A DNA stretch of 64,000 bases from Streptomyces nymphaeiformis (GTDB lineage: Bacteria; Actinomycetota; Actinomycetes; Streptomycetales; Streptomycetaceae), in the NCBI RefSeq assembly GCF_014203895.1, contig NZ_JACHJY010000001.1, positions 372,001 through 436,000 of the forward strand, in the 5' to 3' direction. Numbering within the stretch: the stretch's first letter is position 1; each line of letters opens with the position of its first letter. Under the pieces are notes generated by a model. It was not told where the DNA came from and did no database searches. It saw only the letters and a program-made list of their open reading frames with translations. Shown here in pieces: positions 1-8,644 of the stretch. A program made the position numbers and the translations under genes.

Positions 1-417
1 CCAGGTGCCGATCGCCGTGCCGCCGCCCGCGGAGAGCCGGCGCAGCGCCTCCTTGGCCTCGGCTCGGGTCCGGGCGTCGGCGACGGCGAGGCCGCCGTTC
101 CCCGGGTAGACCTCCTTCGCGACGTGCGTCCCGGCGACGACGGCGAAGTGCGTGCCGTCGCGCAGGGTGTCGACGGCGGCGGCGGTCGCCTCCCGGGCGC
201 CGCGCATCTTGGTCGCGGGGTAGTCCATCGAGCCGGAGCAGTCGACCATGATCACGACACCGGCCGGTCCGCCGCCCGCGAACCCGCCGGTGGTGCCGCC
301 CCCGGTCGAGGTGACCGTGACGATCGCGCTGACGTCCCGGCCGCCCTCCGGCAGGAACTCGTTCTGGTAGACGTCCACCGAGAACTGGGGCACGGTCGAC
401 TTGGAGAAGTTCGCCAT
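1..417 (-). CDS. VWA-domain protein, N-terminal part (runs off the window)
   Basis: The ATG at 417 opens a frame of which the first 139 residues lie in the window; the C-terminus is beyond base 1. After a short beta-rich leader comes VVIMVDCSGSMDYPATK, a von Willebrand factor A start with an intact DxSGS metal-ion site. An Ala/Arg-rich helix and VAVADART-like strand follow, as in VWA folds. No signal peptide is visible, so it is probably cytoplasmic. It lies 64 bases downstream of the PP2C gene on the same strand and is probably the last or a late gene of the kinase/phosphatase operon. VWA proteins often act as adaptors beside PP2C phosphatases and kinases; that role here is inferred. Confidence 0.8.
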   Translation of the reverse strand, partial: MANFSKSTVPQFSVDVYQNEFLPEGGRDVSAIVTVTSTGGGTTGGFAGGGPAGVVIMVDCSGSMDYPATKMRGAREATAAAVDTLRDGTHFAVVAGTHVAKEVYPGNGGLAVADARTRAEAKEALRRLSAGGGTAIGTW

Positions 418-481
418 CTGTTTTCGGCTCCTACGCGACAGACGCAACAACGGTGAAGGGGACGGGGATCGGCGACCGCTC

Positions 482-1885
482 TCAGGCGGATCCTGCCCCT
501 TGCGGCGTGACGGTGAACGGGACGAGCGCGACCGTGATGTTGTCGTGGCCTCCGCCGTCCAGGGCGTGGCCGACCAGGACCTGGGCGCCGTGCAGCAGCC
601 GGTCCGCGGCGTCCGCCGGGACGACCCGGGCCATGTCCTCCGCGGCCTCGGCATAGTTCCACAGGCCGTCCGTGCAGACCACCACCACACCGGAACGGTC
701 CGGCTTGAACGCGGCCGTGTGCGGGTCCAGTTCGTACGAGTCGGCGCCGAGCCAGCCGGTGATCGCGTGGGCGCGCTCGTCCGCGTACGCCTCGGCCTCG
801 TTCATCAGGCCCGCCGCGACCATCTGCGCCGCCCACGAGTCGTCCTCGGTGAGCCGGGCCGGCGGGGCGCTGCGGTCGTCCGGCACCCAGTAGGCGCGGC
901 TGTCGCCGACCCAGCCCACGACGAGCAGGCCCGAGGCGACGACGGAGCCGACGATGGTGCAGGCCGGAGCGTTGCGGTGGCGGTGCGGGTCGTGCTCCGC
1001 GCCGTCCTGGCCGGGCTCCTCCGCAAGGGAGTTGACGGCCTCGGCGGCGGCCACGATCGCCTCGTGCATCGCCTGCTGCGGGTGCGCGCCCCGGGGCAGC
1101 GCGGCGAGCAGCGAGGCGCCGGCGGCCTCGGCCGCGGCGGCGGAGGCCTCGTCGGGGCGGGTCGCCGAGGAGACGCCGTCGCAGACGATCGCGAGGGTGG
1201 CGGGGGAGCCGTCGGGCAGGGTGGTCGACGCGACGGCGAACGCGTCCTCGTTGCGGTGGTGGCGCAGCCCGCGGTCGCTGACGGCGGCGACGCCGGAGAG
1301 CTCCCGCTCCGTGTGGTCGCGCTCGTGCGGCTGGGCGTGCCCGCAGTTCTCGCAGTACCCGTCGGTGTCCACCCGCCCGGCCCGGCAGGCCACGCAGAGC
1401 GCGGCGGAGGGGGCGGCGGCGGGGGCCGTGGGCGCCGCGGCGGCCGGCTCCGGGGCCGGGTCGGCCCGTACGGCCGTACGGGGATCGGGCGCGGCCAGCT
1501 CGAAGTCGCCGTCGGGCGTGGGGGATCCGACGGCGTGGGGCGCGGGCGCCGGGGGCCCGCCGGGTGCCGGGGCGGGCGCCCCGCTCTCCGCCGGGGCCGG
1601 GCCGTCCGTGCGGACCTCCATCGTCGGCAGGTCGCGGCCGCCGGAGTCGGTGCCCGGGAGGTCGCCCGGGTGCTGGGTCATGGTCGAGAGCGAGCCTGGA
1701 TCGCGGGGCGGGGCGTCCGGCCAGGTCACGATCGCCACGGTCGGGCGGTCGGCACCGCCCTCGGCGGCGGGCACGGCCGACAGGTCGTAGCCGCACGCCC
1801 CGCAGAACCGGTCACCCGACTCCAGCGGCTCCGCGCAGCCAGGGCAGGCGGCGAGTCCGTGCGACGGCTTCGGCTTCTGGGACAT
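482..1885 (-). CDS. PP2C-family serine/threonine phosphatase with zinc-ribbon N-terminus
   Basis: Predicted cytosolic Mn/Mg-dependent phosphatase of 467 residues. The N-terminus carries CPGC...CGAC, a zinc ribbon. A Pro/Ala-rich linker of about 100 residues leads to a second ribbon, CVAC...CENC. The PP2C domain then starts with AAVSDRGLRHHRNEDAF and carries IVCDGVSS, GWVGDSRAYW, VVVCTDGLWNY and GGHDNITVALV, giving the metal-binding Asp set. The ATG at 1885 lies two bases after the kinase stop; a GTG at 1897 would add four residues. Tight linkage to a PknG-type kinase suggests it reverses that kinase's phosphorylations or dephosphorylates the kinase itself (inference). Confidence 0.9.
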   Translation of the reverse strand: MSQKPKPSHGLAACPGCAEPLESGDRFCGACGYDLSAVPAAEGGADRPTVAIVTWPDAPPRDPGSLSTMTQHPGDLPGTDSGGRDLPTMEVRTDGPAPAESGAPAPAPGGPPAPAPHAVGSPTPDGDFELAAPDPRTAVRADPAPEPAAAAPTAPAAAPSAALCVACRAGRVDTDGYCENCGHAQPHERDHTERELSGVAAVSDRGLRHHRNEDAFAVASTTLPDGSPATLAIVCDGVSSATRPDEASAAAAEAAGASLLAALPRGAHPQQAMHEAIVAAAEAVNSLAEEPGQDGAEHDPHRHRNAPACTIVGSVVASGLLVVGWVGDSRAYWVPDDRSAPPARLTEDDSWAAQMVAAGLMNEAEAYADERAHAITGWLGADSYELDPHTAAFKPDRSGVVVVCTDGLWNYAEAAEDMARVVPADAADRLLHGAQVLVGHALDGGGHDNITVALVPFTVTPQGAGSA

Positions 1886-1887
1886 CC

Positions 1888-4515
1888 TCACACCCACGTC
1901 CGGGGGCGGAAGCGGTTGGCCCGCTCCACCAGTTCGATCCTCTCCTCGCCGCGCTGGGCGAGCCGGGCGAGCACCCGGTACGAGCGTTCGAGGCCGAAGC
2001 GCAGTCCGCGCTCGTCCAGTTCACTGCCGAGCAGCAGCGCACCGCCGCCCGGTGCCGCACCGGGACTCCCGGAGAGTACCCAGTCGAGGGCCGTCCCGAG
2101 GACCTCCGTCGACAACCGCTCCCGGCGCACCGCGTCGAGACCGAAGCCCTGGAGCGCGGAGACCTGCGCCGCGGCCGCCGTCAGATCGGCGCCGAGCGGC
2201 TCGTGCGCCGGGCGCCGCCGCAGCCGCGCCCGCACGGCCGCGACCCGCGCCGCCGTGTAGTGGATCGACGCCTCCGGTACGGACTCCAGGGCCTCGACGG
2301 CTCCGGCGCGGCCACCCGCCGCGAGGCGCACCCGGGCGAGCCCGAAGGCCGCGCTGACGAAGCTGGGGTCCGTGGCCCACACCAGGCGGTAGTACTCGGC
2401 GGCGTTGTCCAGCTGGCCGAGGACCTCGGCGCAGATCCCGAGGGCCAGCTTCGGCGCCGGCTCGCCGGGGAAGGCGTCGTAGACCGCGTCGAAGGCGAGG
2501 GCCGCGTGCTCGTGGTCCCCGGTCACCAGGGAGGCGACGCCCCGGTACCAGACGATCCGCCAGTCGTCCGGGTCCCGCTCCTCCAGGCCGGCGAGGGTCC
2601 GCGCGGCGGCGGGCAGGTCGCCCAGCTCCAACTGGGCCCGCAGGGTGCGCAGCCGCAGCTCGGCGGAGGGGGCGGGCGCGCCCTGGAGCGCCCCGAGCAG
2701 CTCACCGGGTGCGGCGGCCGCGAGACCGGCGAGGAAACCGGCGTTGGGGTCGCTCGCGTCGACGCGCGGCACGGGCAGCGCGAGCGCGGTGGCGGGCGCG
2801 TCGAGCGGCGCGAGCAGCGAGCCGAGCCCGGCACCGGAGAGCGCGTGCGCCCCGGCGCCCGCCCCCTGCCCGGGCACGACCCCCGCAGCGGACGCCTGCC
2901 CCGCAGCGGCCCCGGCCAGGGCGGCCGACGCCTGCCCCGGAACCGCGCCGGCCGGCAGCGTGCCCGCCGTGGCCGTTCCGCGCCGCTTGCGGCCCCCGCG
3001 GGCGCCGAGCAGCGACACGTCCTCCGTGAGCTCGGCGAACAGCACGGTGTCCGTGACCCGGACCTCCGTGCCGAACAGCGTCGACAGCGCCGGCCGCGGC
3101 CGCCCCGACTGGAGCGCCACGACCTCGCGCAGCACGCCCGTCAGCTGCTCCGCCATCTCCTGCGCGGAGGCGAACCGGCGGGCCGGGTCCGGGTCGGTGG
3201 CGCGGACGAGGAAGCGGTAGTACGACTCGTACGTCCGGAAGACCTCGATGTGCTCCGGGTCGGGCAGCGAGTCCACGAACACGTTCGTGTAGCCCTGGAA
3301 GTCGAAGGTCATCACGGCGAGCGTGCGGGCCACCGTGTACAGGTCGCTCGCCACCGACGGGCCGACCTCGGCCACCTCCGGCGCCTGGTAGCCGACCGTG
3401 CCGTAGATCGCGGACTCGTCGTCGTCCATCCTGCGGACCGCGCCCATGTCGATGAGCTTCAGCTGGTCCTCGGTCTGTATGGCGTTGTCGACCTTGAAGT
3501 CGCAGTACAGCAGGTTCCTGCTGTGCAGGTGACCCAGCGCCTCCAGGGCCTCGATCCCGTACGCGCAGGCCTGCTCGACCGGCAGCGGGTCGCGGCGGCC
3601 GTCGGGCGTGCGCCGGTCGTTGGCGATCTCCTTGAGCGACTTGCCGCCGACGTACTCCATGACGATGTAGCCGTCCATGGAGCCGGTGCGCTGGTCGAGG
3701 TGCTCGACGAAGTTGTAGATGCGGACGATGTTGGAGTGCTCGATCTCGGCGAGGAAGCGGCGCTCGGAGATCGCCGCGGCCATGGCGTCCTGGTCGCCGG
3801 TGTCGAGCAGGCCCTTGAGGACCACCCACCGGTCGGAGACGGCCCGGTCGACGGCGAGGTAGACCCAGCCGAGCCCGCCGTGCGCGAGGCAGCCCGCGAC
3901 CTCGTACTGGCCGTGGACGATGTCCCCGGCGCGCAGCTTCGGCACGAAGGAGTACGGGTGCCCGCACGTGGTGCAGAAGCCCTCCGTGCGGCCCGGCCGG
4001 TCGCCCCGCGAGCGGCCCACCGGGGCCCCGCAGTCCGAGCGGGAGCAGAAACGCTTCCGCTCGGGAACCTCGGCGTTCTCCATCACCGCGGCCCGCGGGT
4101 CCGGGCGCGGCACCTCGGGGATCGTCACCAGCCCCGCGCCCAGCCGGTTCCGGGCGGACTGCCCGCTCGACGAGCCCGAGCTGCGCACCGACACCGAGCG
4201 GCCCGTGGAGGCGCCGGAGAGCGAGCGCGAGAGCCGGCCGGAGACCGAACGGCGCGAGGTCGAGGAGCGCGACGAGGCCCGCGAGGAGGCGCGGGAGCTG
4301 CTCCGCGAGGAGCCGGAGTCCGAGCCGCCGACGCCGCCCGCCCCCTTGCCGGGCACGGCCATCCCGGTCGGCGTGGACCCGATCATCCCTCCGGGCGCGA
4401 CGACCGGGGCGAGCCCGCAGGTGTCGCAGTACAGCTCGCCGCCTCCCATGTCCTCGTACGAGCCCTCGCACGAAGGACGCTGACAGCTCACCACGCCCGT
4501 CTCCCCGCTCACCAC
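1888..4515 (-). CDS. pknG: PknG-type serine/threonine protein kinase
   Basis: Soluble kinase of about 875 residues. Order: zinc ribbon (CQRPSC, CDTC, residues 11-33); a Ser/Arg-rich repeat linker (about 65-122); a rubredoxin-like module (CSRSDC at 157-162, CTTC at 181-184); kinase domain from about 200 with GGLGWVYLA, ATP lysine in VVLKG (K234), catalytic CDFKVDN and LIDMG in place of DFG; then an Ala-rich linker and a TPR-like C-terminus. Rubredoxin-kinase-TPR order and a catalytic loop without the HRD arginine match mycobacterial PknG, which phosphorylates the FHA protein GarA/OdhI to control 2-oxoglutarate use. Tandem GTGs lie at 4515 and 4512, the second six bases after GGAGG. The start overlaps the upstream stop, so translation is probably coupled. 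Confidence 0.9.
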   Translation of the reverse strand: MVSGETGVVSCQRPSCEGSYEDMGGGELYCDTCGLAPVVAPGGMIGSTPTGMAVPGKGAGGVGGSDSGSSRSSSRASSRASSRSSTSRRSVSGRLSRSLSGASTGRSVSVRSSGSSSGQSARNRLGAGLVTIPEVPRPDPRAAVMENAEVPERKRFCSRSDCGAPVGRSRGDRPGRTEGFCTTCGHPYSFVPKLRAGDIVHGQYEVAGCLAHGGLGWVYLAVDRAVSDRWVVLKGLLDTGDQDAMAAAISERRFLAEIEHSNIVRIYNFVEHLDQRTGSMDGYIVMEYVGGKSLKEIANDRRTPDGRRDPLPVEQACAYGIEALEALGHLHSRNLLYCDFKVDNAIQTEDQLKLIDMGAVRRMDDDESAIYGTVGYQAPEVAEVGPSVASDLYTVARTLAVMTFDFQGYTNVFVDSLPDPEHIEVFRTYESYYRFLVRATDPDPARRFASAQEMAEQLTGVLREVVALQSGRPRPALSTLFGTEVRVTDTVLFAELTEDVSLLGARGGRKRRGTATAGTLPAGAVPGQASAALAGAAAGQASAAGVVPGQGAGAGAHALSGAGLGSLLAPLDAPATALALPVPRVDASDPNAGFLAGLAAAAPGELLGALQGAPAPSAELRLRTLRAQLELGDLPAAARTLAGLEERDPDDWRIVWYRGVASLVTGDHEHAALAFDAVYDAFPGEPAPKLALGICAEVLGQLDNAAEYYRLVWATDPSFVSAAFGLARVRLAAGGRAGAVEALESVPEASIHYTAARVAAVRARLRRRPAHEPLGADLTAAAAQVSALQGFGLDAVRRERLSTEVLGTALDWVLSGSPGAAPGGGALLLGSELDERGLRFGLERSYRVLARLAQRGEERIELVERANRFRPRTWV

Positions 4516-5801
4516 TGTCCTCCCGCGTCTCCCGCGTCCCTCGTGTCCCTCGGCCCGGACAGCACGTCCGCGACCGCCTGCTGATAGCGCAGCACCGCCT
4601 GCTCGGCGACCCGCAGATCGCAGGGCGCGCTCCACAGCATCCGGCGCGCCGCGTCGTACCGCTCGACGAGCAGCGGGTCCTCCGCCGCGCCGAGCCGCGC
4701 CGCCTTCGCCTTGTACGCGTCGAGCCGGCCGCGCAGCTCGGCCCGGACCGCGAGCGGCGCGGTCACCGCCGTCAACGACTCGCGGGCCCGGAGGAGCTCG
4801 TCCTCCGCCTCCCGCTCCAGGGACTCCAGGAGCGGGGAGAGCCGGTGCCACTGGGCGCGCCTGCGGTACTCGGCGGCGGCCGCGAGCCGCTCCTGGAGCA
4901 CGATCGGCGGCCCGCTGACGGCCGGCACCTCGGAGGCGGCGATCTTCGCGAGGACCTCGCCGCGCGCCGACCGCGCCTCGGCGAGCGTCCGGTCCGCCCG
5001 CGAGAGCACGTCCCGCAGCCGCAGCAGGCGGTCCTCGGAGTCCTGCCGGACCGCGAGGACCGCCTCGATCTCCCGCCGGACGTCCTCCAGGGCCAGGGCG
5101 GCCCGGTCGTACCGCTCGGTGTCGGGGCGGCCGCCGCCGGGCGCCGAACTCCCCGCCGCCGGTCGCCAGAACGCCAGCGGATCGGTCACGACCTGGGAGC
5201 GCAGCGCGGTCAGCTCGGCCGTGATCGCCTCCAGCTCGTCCCCGGCCGGATGCTCCCCGGGCCGCACGCCGACCGAGTGCGCAAGGGAACGCGTCCGGCC
5301 CAGCTCCGCCGCGAGCAGGTCTATCCGGGCGGGCAGCGCCGACCAGACGGCGTCGGCGGTGACGACCAGGTCGAGCGAGGAGGCGTACAGCTCGTTCATC
5401 CGCCGGACGAGACCCTCCAGGCTGAACCGCTCGGTGAGCAGCGCGCCCTCGGCGGCCCCGCCCGGGACGAGCACGGTGTCGCCGCGCAGCCGGTCGGTCA
5501 GCTCCACGAGCTCCTCCCGGGCGGGCCAGCGGCGCCGCGCCCGCAGCTCACGGGCGTCCCGCAGGGCGCCGGTGTACACGTCGAAGCAGGTCCAGAGCAG
5601 GGTGATGGTCCGCTCGGCGGCCGCCCACCGGTCCCGGGTCGTGCCGGTCAGCTCGGCCCCTTCGAGCAGCCTGCGGCCCGCGTGGTCCTGGAGCGCGAGG
5701 AGCGAGTCCTCGACCGCCTTGTGCTCGGCGCCGAGGCGCGCCAGCGCACGGTCCACCTCGTCCCGGTCCATCACCGGCCCGGGGGGTCCCGTGACGCCCA
5801 T
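4509..5801 (-). CDS. Uncharacterised coiled-coil protein of the PknG operon
   Basis: I do not recognise a named family. The 430-residue product is almost entirely helical, rich in Glu, Arg, Ala and Leu, with heptad-like stretches through the N-terminal third and from about residue 225 to the end. It has no signal peptide, membrane segment or cysteine-rich module. The ATG at 5801 follows AGGTGA at good spacing; an internal ATG at 5771 is the alternative. The stop overlaps the kinase start, so the two are probably translated together. Its place between the binding protein and the kinase suggests an adaptor or scaffold linking sensor to kinase, which is inference from position only. Confidence 0.8.
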   Translation of the reverse strand: MGVTGPPGPVMDRDEVDRALARLGAEHKAVEDSLLALQDHAGRRLLEGAELTGTTRDRWAAAERTITLLWTCFDVYTGALRDARELRARRRWPAREELVELTDRLRGDTVLVPGGAAEGALLTERFSLEGLVRRMNELYASSLDLVVTADAVWSALPARIDLLAAELGRTRSLAHSVGVRPGEHPAGDELEAITAELTALRSQVVTDPLAFWRPAAGSSAPGGGRPDTERYDRAALALEDVRREIEAVLAVRQDSEDRLLRLRDVLSRADRTLAEARSARGEVLAKIAASEVPAVSGPPIVLQERLAAAAEYRRRAQWHRLSPLLESLEREAEDELLRARESLTAVTAPLAVRAELRGRLDAYKAKAARLGAAEDPLLVERYDAARRMLWSAPCDLRVAEQAVLRYQQAVADVLSGPRDTRDAGDAGGQW

Positions 5802-5857
5802 CGGTCACCTCTTCCGCTTCGTGTACTGGCTTGCTCGTGGGGGCGGGTGCGGGGCTG

Positions 5858-6895
5858 CTACTTGTACAGCGGGGCCGGCGGCCCGGTTATCCCGGGCAGG
5901 TCCTTCTCCAGCCACTCCTTGTACGCCTTCTGCCAGGGGCCCTGCCGGTAGCCCACCAGGACCTGGTTGACCCGGCGCACCAGGTCGTCGTTGCCCAGCT
6001 TGGCCGCCACCCCGTAGTACTCCTGGGTGAACGGCCTGCCCTTCAGCTCGACCGCCGGGTCCTGTGCGGCCTGGCCGGCCGCGAGGGCGTTGTCGGTGAC
6101 GACGGCGTCGACCTCGCCCATCTGGAGCCGGACCAGGCAGTCCAGCTGGTTGGGCACGGTCAGCACGTCCGGGTCGTCCTTGGTGCCGTCGCGCTCGTCC
6201 TTGATGATCGCGCCGAAGGAGTTCTCCGCCAGCGCGTCGTAGGCCGTGGAGCCCTCGGCGGTGCAGATCCGCTTGCCGCGCAGCGAGGAGTCGTAGCCGG
6301 TGATCTCCGTAGCGAGCTTGGGCGCCAGGACCTGCTGCCCGGCCTGGAAGTAGGCGGTGGAGAAGGCGACCTGCTCGATCCGCTTGCAGTTGATCGTCAT
6401 GGTGCGCACGACGAGGTCGACCTTGCCGCTGTTCAGCGCGGTGATCCGCTGGTTGGTCGGGATCGTGCGGAAGATGATCGCCGCCGGGTCGCCGAGTATG
6501 TCCTTGGCGATGGCCCGGGCCAGGTCGATGTCGAAGCCCTCCAGGACGCCCTTCTCCGGGTTCCGGTAGCCCCAGCGGTAGCTGGACTGGTCGACGCCGA
6601 CGATCAGCTTCCCGCGGTCCTTGATCGCCTGGATCGAGGGGCCGTCCGCCGAGGAGGGCGTGAGGGAGGCCTCGGGGTGCTCGCAGGTGTCGGCCTTGAT
6701 CTGGACGCCCGTGCCCACGCCGGGGCCGGCCGTCCGGGGCACGGCCACCGCGCCGTCCCCTTCGTGCGACGCGAGGGGCAGCAGGGTGACGAGGGACGCG
6801 GTGAGCGCGCAGGCCACGGCCATCGCGGCCACCCCGCCCCAGCCCCGCAACCGCCGCGCGGCCCGCCGCACCAGCGGGTCCGTGCCGTTCGGCAT
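5858..6895 (-). CDS. GlnH-like extracytoplasmic solute-binding protein
   Basis: Family 3 (amino-acid) solute-binding protein of 345 residues. A basic N-terminus (RRAARRLR) precedes a hydrophobic segment at about 18-41, acting as signal or anchor; Cys29 sits in it but the lipobox is poor. The mature domain reads GKLIVGVDQSSYRWGYR, EGFDIDLARAIAKDI and LNSGKVDLVVRTMTIN, standard for this fold. No ABC permease or ATPase adjoins it. It follows the GlnX-like gene by 12 bases and precedes the PknG cluster, the same arrangement as mycobacterial glnX-glnH-pknG, where GlnH binds aspartate/glutamate and signals rather than imports. The ATG at 6895 is chosen because longer in-frame extensions lie inside the upstream gene. 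Confidence 0.88.
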   Translation of the reverse strand: MPNGTDPLVRRAARRLRGWGGVAAMAVACALTASLVTLLPLASHEGDGAVAVPRTAGPGVGTGVQIKADTCEHPEASLTPSSADGPSIQAIKDRGKLIVGVDQSSYRWGYRNPEKGVLEGFDIDLARAIAKDILGDPAAIIFRTIPTNQRITALNSGKVDLVVRTMTINCKRIEQVAFSTAYFQAGQQVLAPKLATEITGYDSSLRGKRICTAEGSTAYDALAENSFGAIIKDERDGTKDDPDVLTVPNQLDCLVRLQMGEVDAVVTDNALAAGQAAQDPAVELKGRPFTQEYYGVAAKLGNDDLVRRVNQVLVGYRQGPWQKAYKEWLEKDLPGITGPPAPLYK

Positions 6896-6906
6896 CCCGC
6901 CCCCTC

Positions 6907-8343
6907 TCACCGGTACTCCGACAGTCTGCGGTTGATGCCGAGCACGGCTCCCGCCGCGCCCAGGATCCCGAGGGCCGCCGCGCCGAGCGGAAGCGCGGTC
7001 AGCGCGTCCCTGGCCTTCCCGGCGGAGCGGGTGAACTCGTTCTGCTCGTGCGCCAGGGCCCGCTCCAAGGCCGCGTCGACCTGGTCGAAGGACTGCCCGG
7101 TGGAGTCCTCGGCGCCCACGACCCGGAGCAGGGCGCCCTCGTAGTCGCCGGCCTCGTCCTTCGCGCGGGCGTCCTTGTGGCGCTCGCGCCAGTCCGCCGC
7201 GCGCGCCGCGGAGTCGTCGACGGGACCGCGCCCGGCGTCGTCGTCGGCGAGCTCGCGGGCCTGGCCGAGCGCCGTCGTCAGGGCGCTCATGCTCGCCGTG
7301 TAGTCCGCCTCGTACTTGTCGCTCTTGCCGTCCTCGGTGAGGACGGCGCCCCGGGCGACGAGGGTCAGGTTCTCGTTGGCGCGGGCGGTGAGCGAGCTGA
7401 TCCGGGCCGTGTTGAGGACCTGGAGGGACTCCTGCCCGTGCGCCCGCGCGGTGTTCAGCTCGGCCCGCGTCACGGTGTGCGCGGCGGCGAGCCAGAGCAG
7501 GACGACCGCGGTGGCGGCGGTGGCGGCGAGCAGCCCCTGGTTGAAGACCCGGTTGGTCCTGGCGTAGTTGCGGCGCTGGGCCCAGACGAGGACGCCGAGC
7601 GCGACCAGGCCGAGCGCCAGCGACAGGTAGGGCCAGGCGCGGGCCGAGTCGTCGTCGCGGTGCAGCCGCGCCGTCTCCGCCGCGTACAGCCGCTCGGCGG
7701 CCGGCAGCAGTGCGCTGGTCATCTGCTGGTTGGCGTACCGCAGATAGGCGCCGCCGAGCGGCAGGCCCTGCCGGTTGGCGGCCCGGGCGCGCTCTATGAG
7801 GCCCGTGTAGCGGGGGAGCTGCTCGTTGAGGGTGGCGATCTCGCGGGCCGACGCCGACGAACCGTCCGTGTTCGCCGCGGCCTTGACGAGGAGCCGGGAG
7901 GCGGTGGTGACGTCCCGGGTGTAGCGCGCGCGGGACTCGGCGGGCTCCAGGGTGCCCGCCAGGAAGCCGGCGGCGGCGGTGGTGTCGGCGTCGGCGAGGG
8001 AGCGGTAGATCGCGGCCGCGTCGGCGCTCAGCGGCTGGCTGCGGCTGACGACGTCGTCGGCGGCGGAGGACCTGTCGGTGACCTCCAGGGCGGTGACCGC
8101 GCCGAACGCGACGACGAGCAGCGCCAGTACGGCTCCGAGGATCTGCAGCCGGCCGGGCTCGGTCGTCGCGGCCTCCCGCAGCCGCTCGCGCCCCACCGCC
8201 CAGGCGCCGCGCCCGGCGGGCGGGGGCCCGGGGACGGCGCCCGTCGACTGCTGCGCCGGCACCCCGCCCGGGCGTACGGGCGCGGGCGCCGTCCCCGGCG
8301 CGGCCGAGGCGGACGGCGCGCTCGGCGGATGCGGATGTGTCAC
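6907..8343 (-). CDS. GlnX-like membrane sensor protein
   Basis: Membrane protein of 478 residues, probably the transmembrane partner of the downstream binding protein. A Pro/Ala-rich cytoplasmic N-terminus of about 60 residues is followed by a membrane segment (about 67-87), a helical extracytoplasmic domain of about 150 residues, two central membrane segments, a second helical domain, and a final segment about 10 residues before the basic C-terminus (RRLSEYR). Four segments with two long helical ectodomains match GlnX, which relays GlnH binding to PknG in mycobacteria. The GTG at 8343 follows GGGGAGG at five bases and is preferred to a longer start. It is the first gene of the cluster, so its promoter should lie in 8344-8450. 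Confidence 0.8.
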   Translation of the reverse strand: MTHPHPPSAPSASAAPGTAPAPVRPGGVPAQQSTGAVPGPPPAGRGAWAVGRERLREAATTEPGRLQILGAVLALLVVAFGAVTALEVTDRSSAADDVVSRSQPLSADAAAIYRSLADADTTAAAGFLAGTLEPAESRARYTRDVTTASRLLVKAAANTDGSSASAREIATLNEQLPRYTGLIERARAANRQGLPLGGAYLRYANQQMTSALLPAAERLYAAETARLHRDDDSARAWPYLSLALGLVALGVLVWAQRRNYARTNRVFNQGLLAATAATAVVLLWLAAAHTVTRAELNTARAHGQESLQVLNTARISSLTARANENLTLVARGAVLTEDGKSDKYEADYTASMSALTTALGQARELADDDAGRGPVDDSAARAADWRERHKDARAKDEAGDYEGALLRVVGAEDSTGQSFDQVDAALERALAHEQNEFTRSAGKARDALTALPLGAAALGILGAAGAVLGINRRLSEYR

Positions 8344-8644
8344 GTGACCTCCCCCTCGGTCTCGACGTCGATCGCTCACCTGGCGAGCAGTATGGCCGCA
8401 GGGCCCCACCCGCACACCGGAAATGGCGCGATCTTGTTCTTATCCTGCCGCATGCCCACGGGACTTCCGCGGGCGAACCCCCTACGAAAGGAATACGTCG
8501 CCCGGCCGCGATCGGTTCCGTATCGGCCATCGCTCGAACAGGTGAACATGCGTGCGGGGCGCCCCGCCGCGAACGACGGGACGCCCCGTACCGACCGTCT
8601 TCAGGTCGTCCTCAGGAGCCCACGGCCCCGGGACGTCACCGCTC
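8344..8644. other. Intergenic region between two minus-strand operons
   Basis: About 300 bases without a credible gene. It holds the hairpin described at 8555-8588 at the end of the carbohydrate operon and, closer to 8344, the region that must contain the promoter of the GlnX-PknG cluster. Bases 8420-8470 are locally AT-richer than the surroundings, but I see no clear -10/-35 pair. Confidence 0.5.
8555..8588 (-). terminator. Hairpin terminator of the carbohydrate operon
   Basis: CGGGGCG (8555-8561) pairs with CGCCCCG (8582-8588); after one mismatch, CCCG (8563-8566) pairs with CGGG (8577-8580). It lies about 55 bases beyond the kinase stop on the minus strand. There is no clear T run, as usual in this genome type. 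Confidence 0.5.

Noticed and set aside
1564..4584. Long plus-strand open frame opposite the kinase gene
   Set aside because: Arg/Pro/Gly-rich translation with no motifs, antisense to a well-supported kinase. It is a GC-bias artefact.
6896..8530. N-terminal extension of the GlnH-like frame into the upstream gene
   Set aside because: The extension is Arg/Gly-rich and overlaps the GlnX-like gene fully; the short start at 6895 follows that gene's stop.
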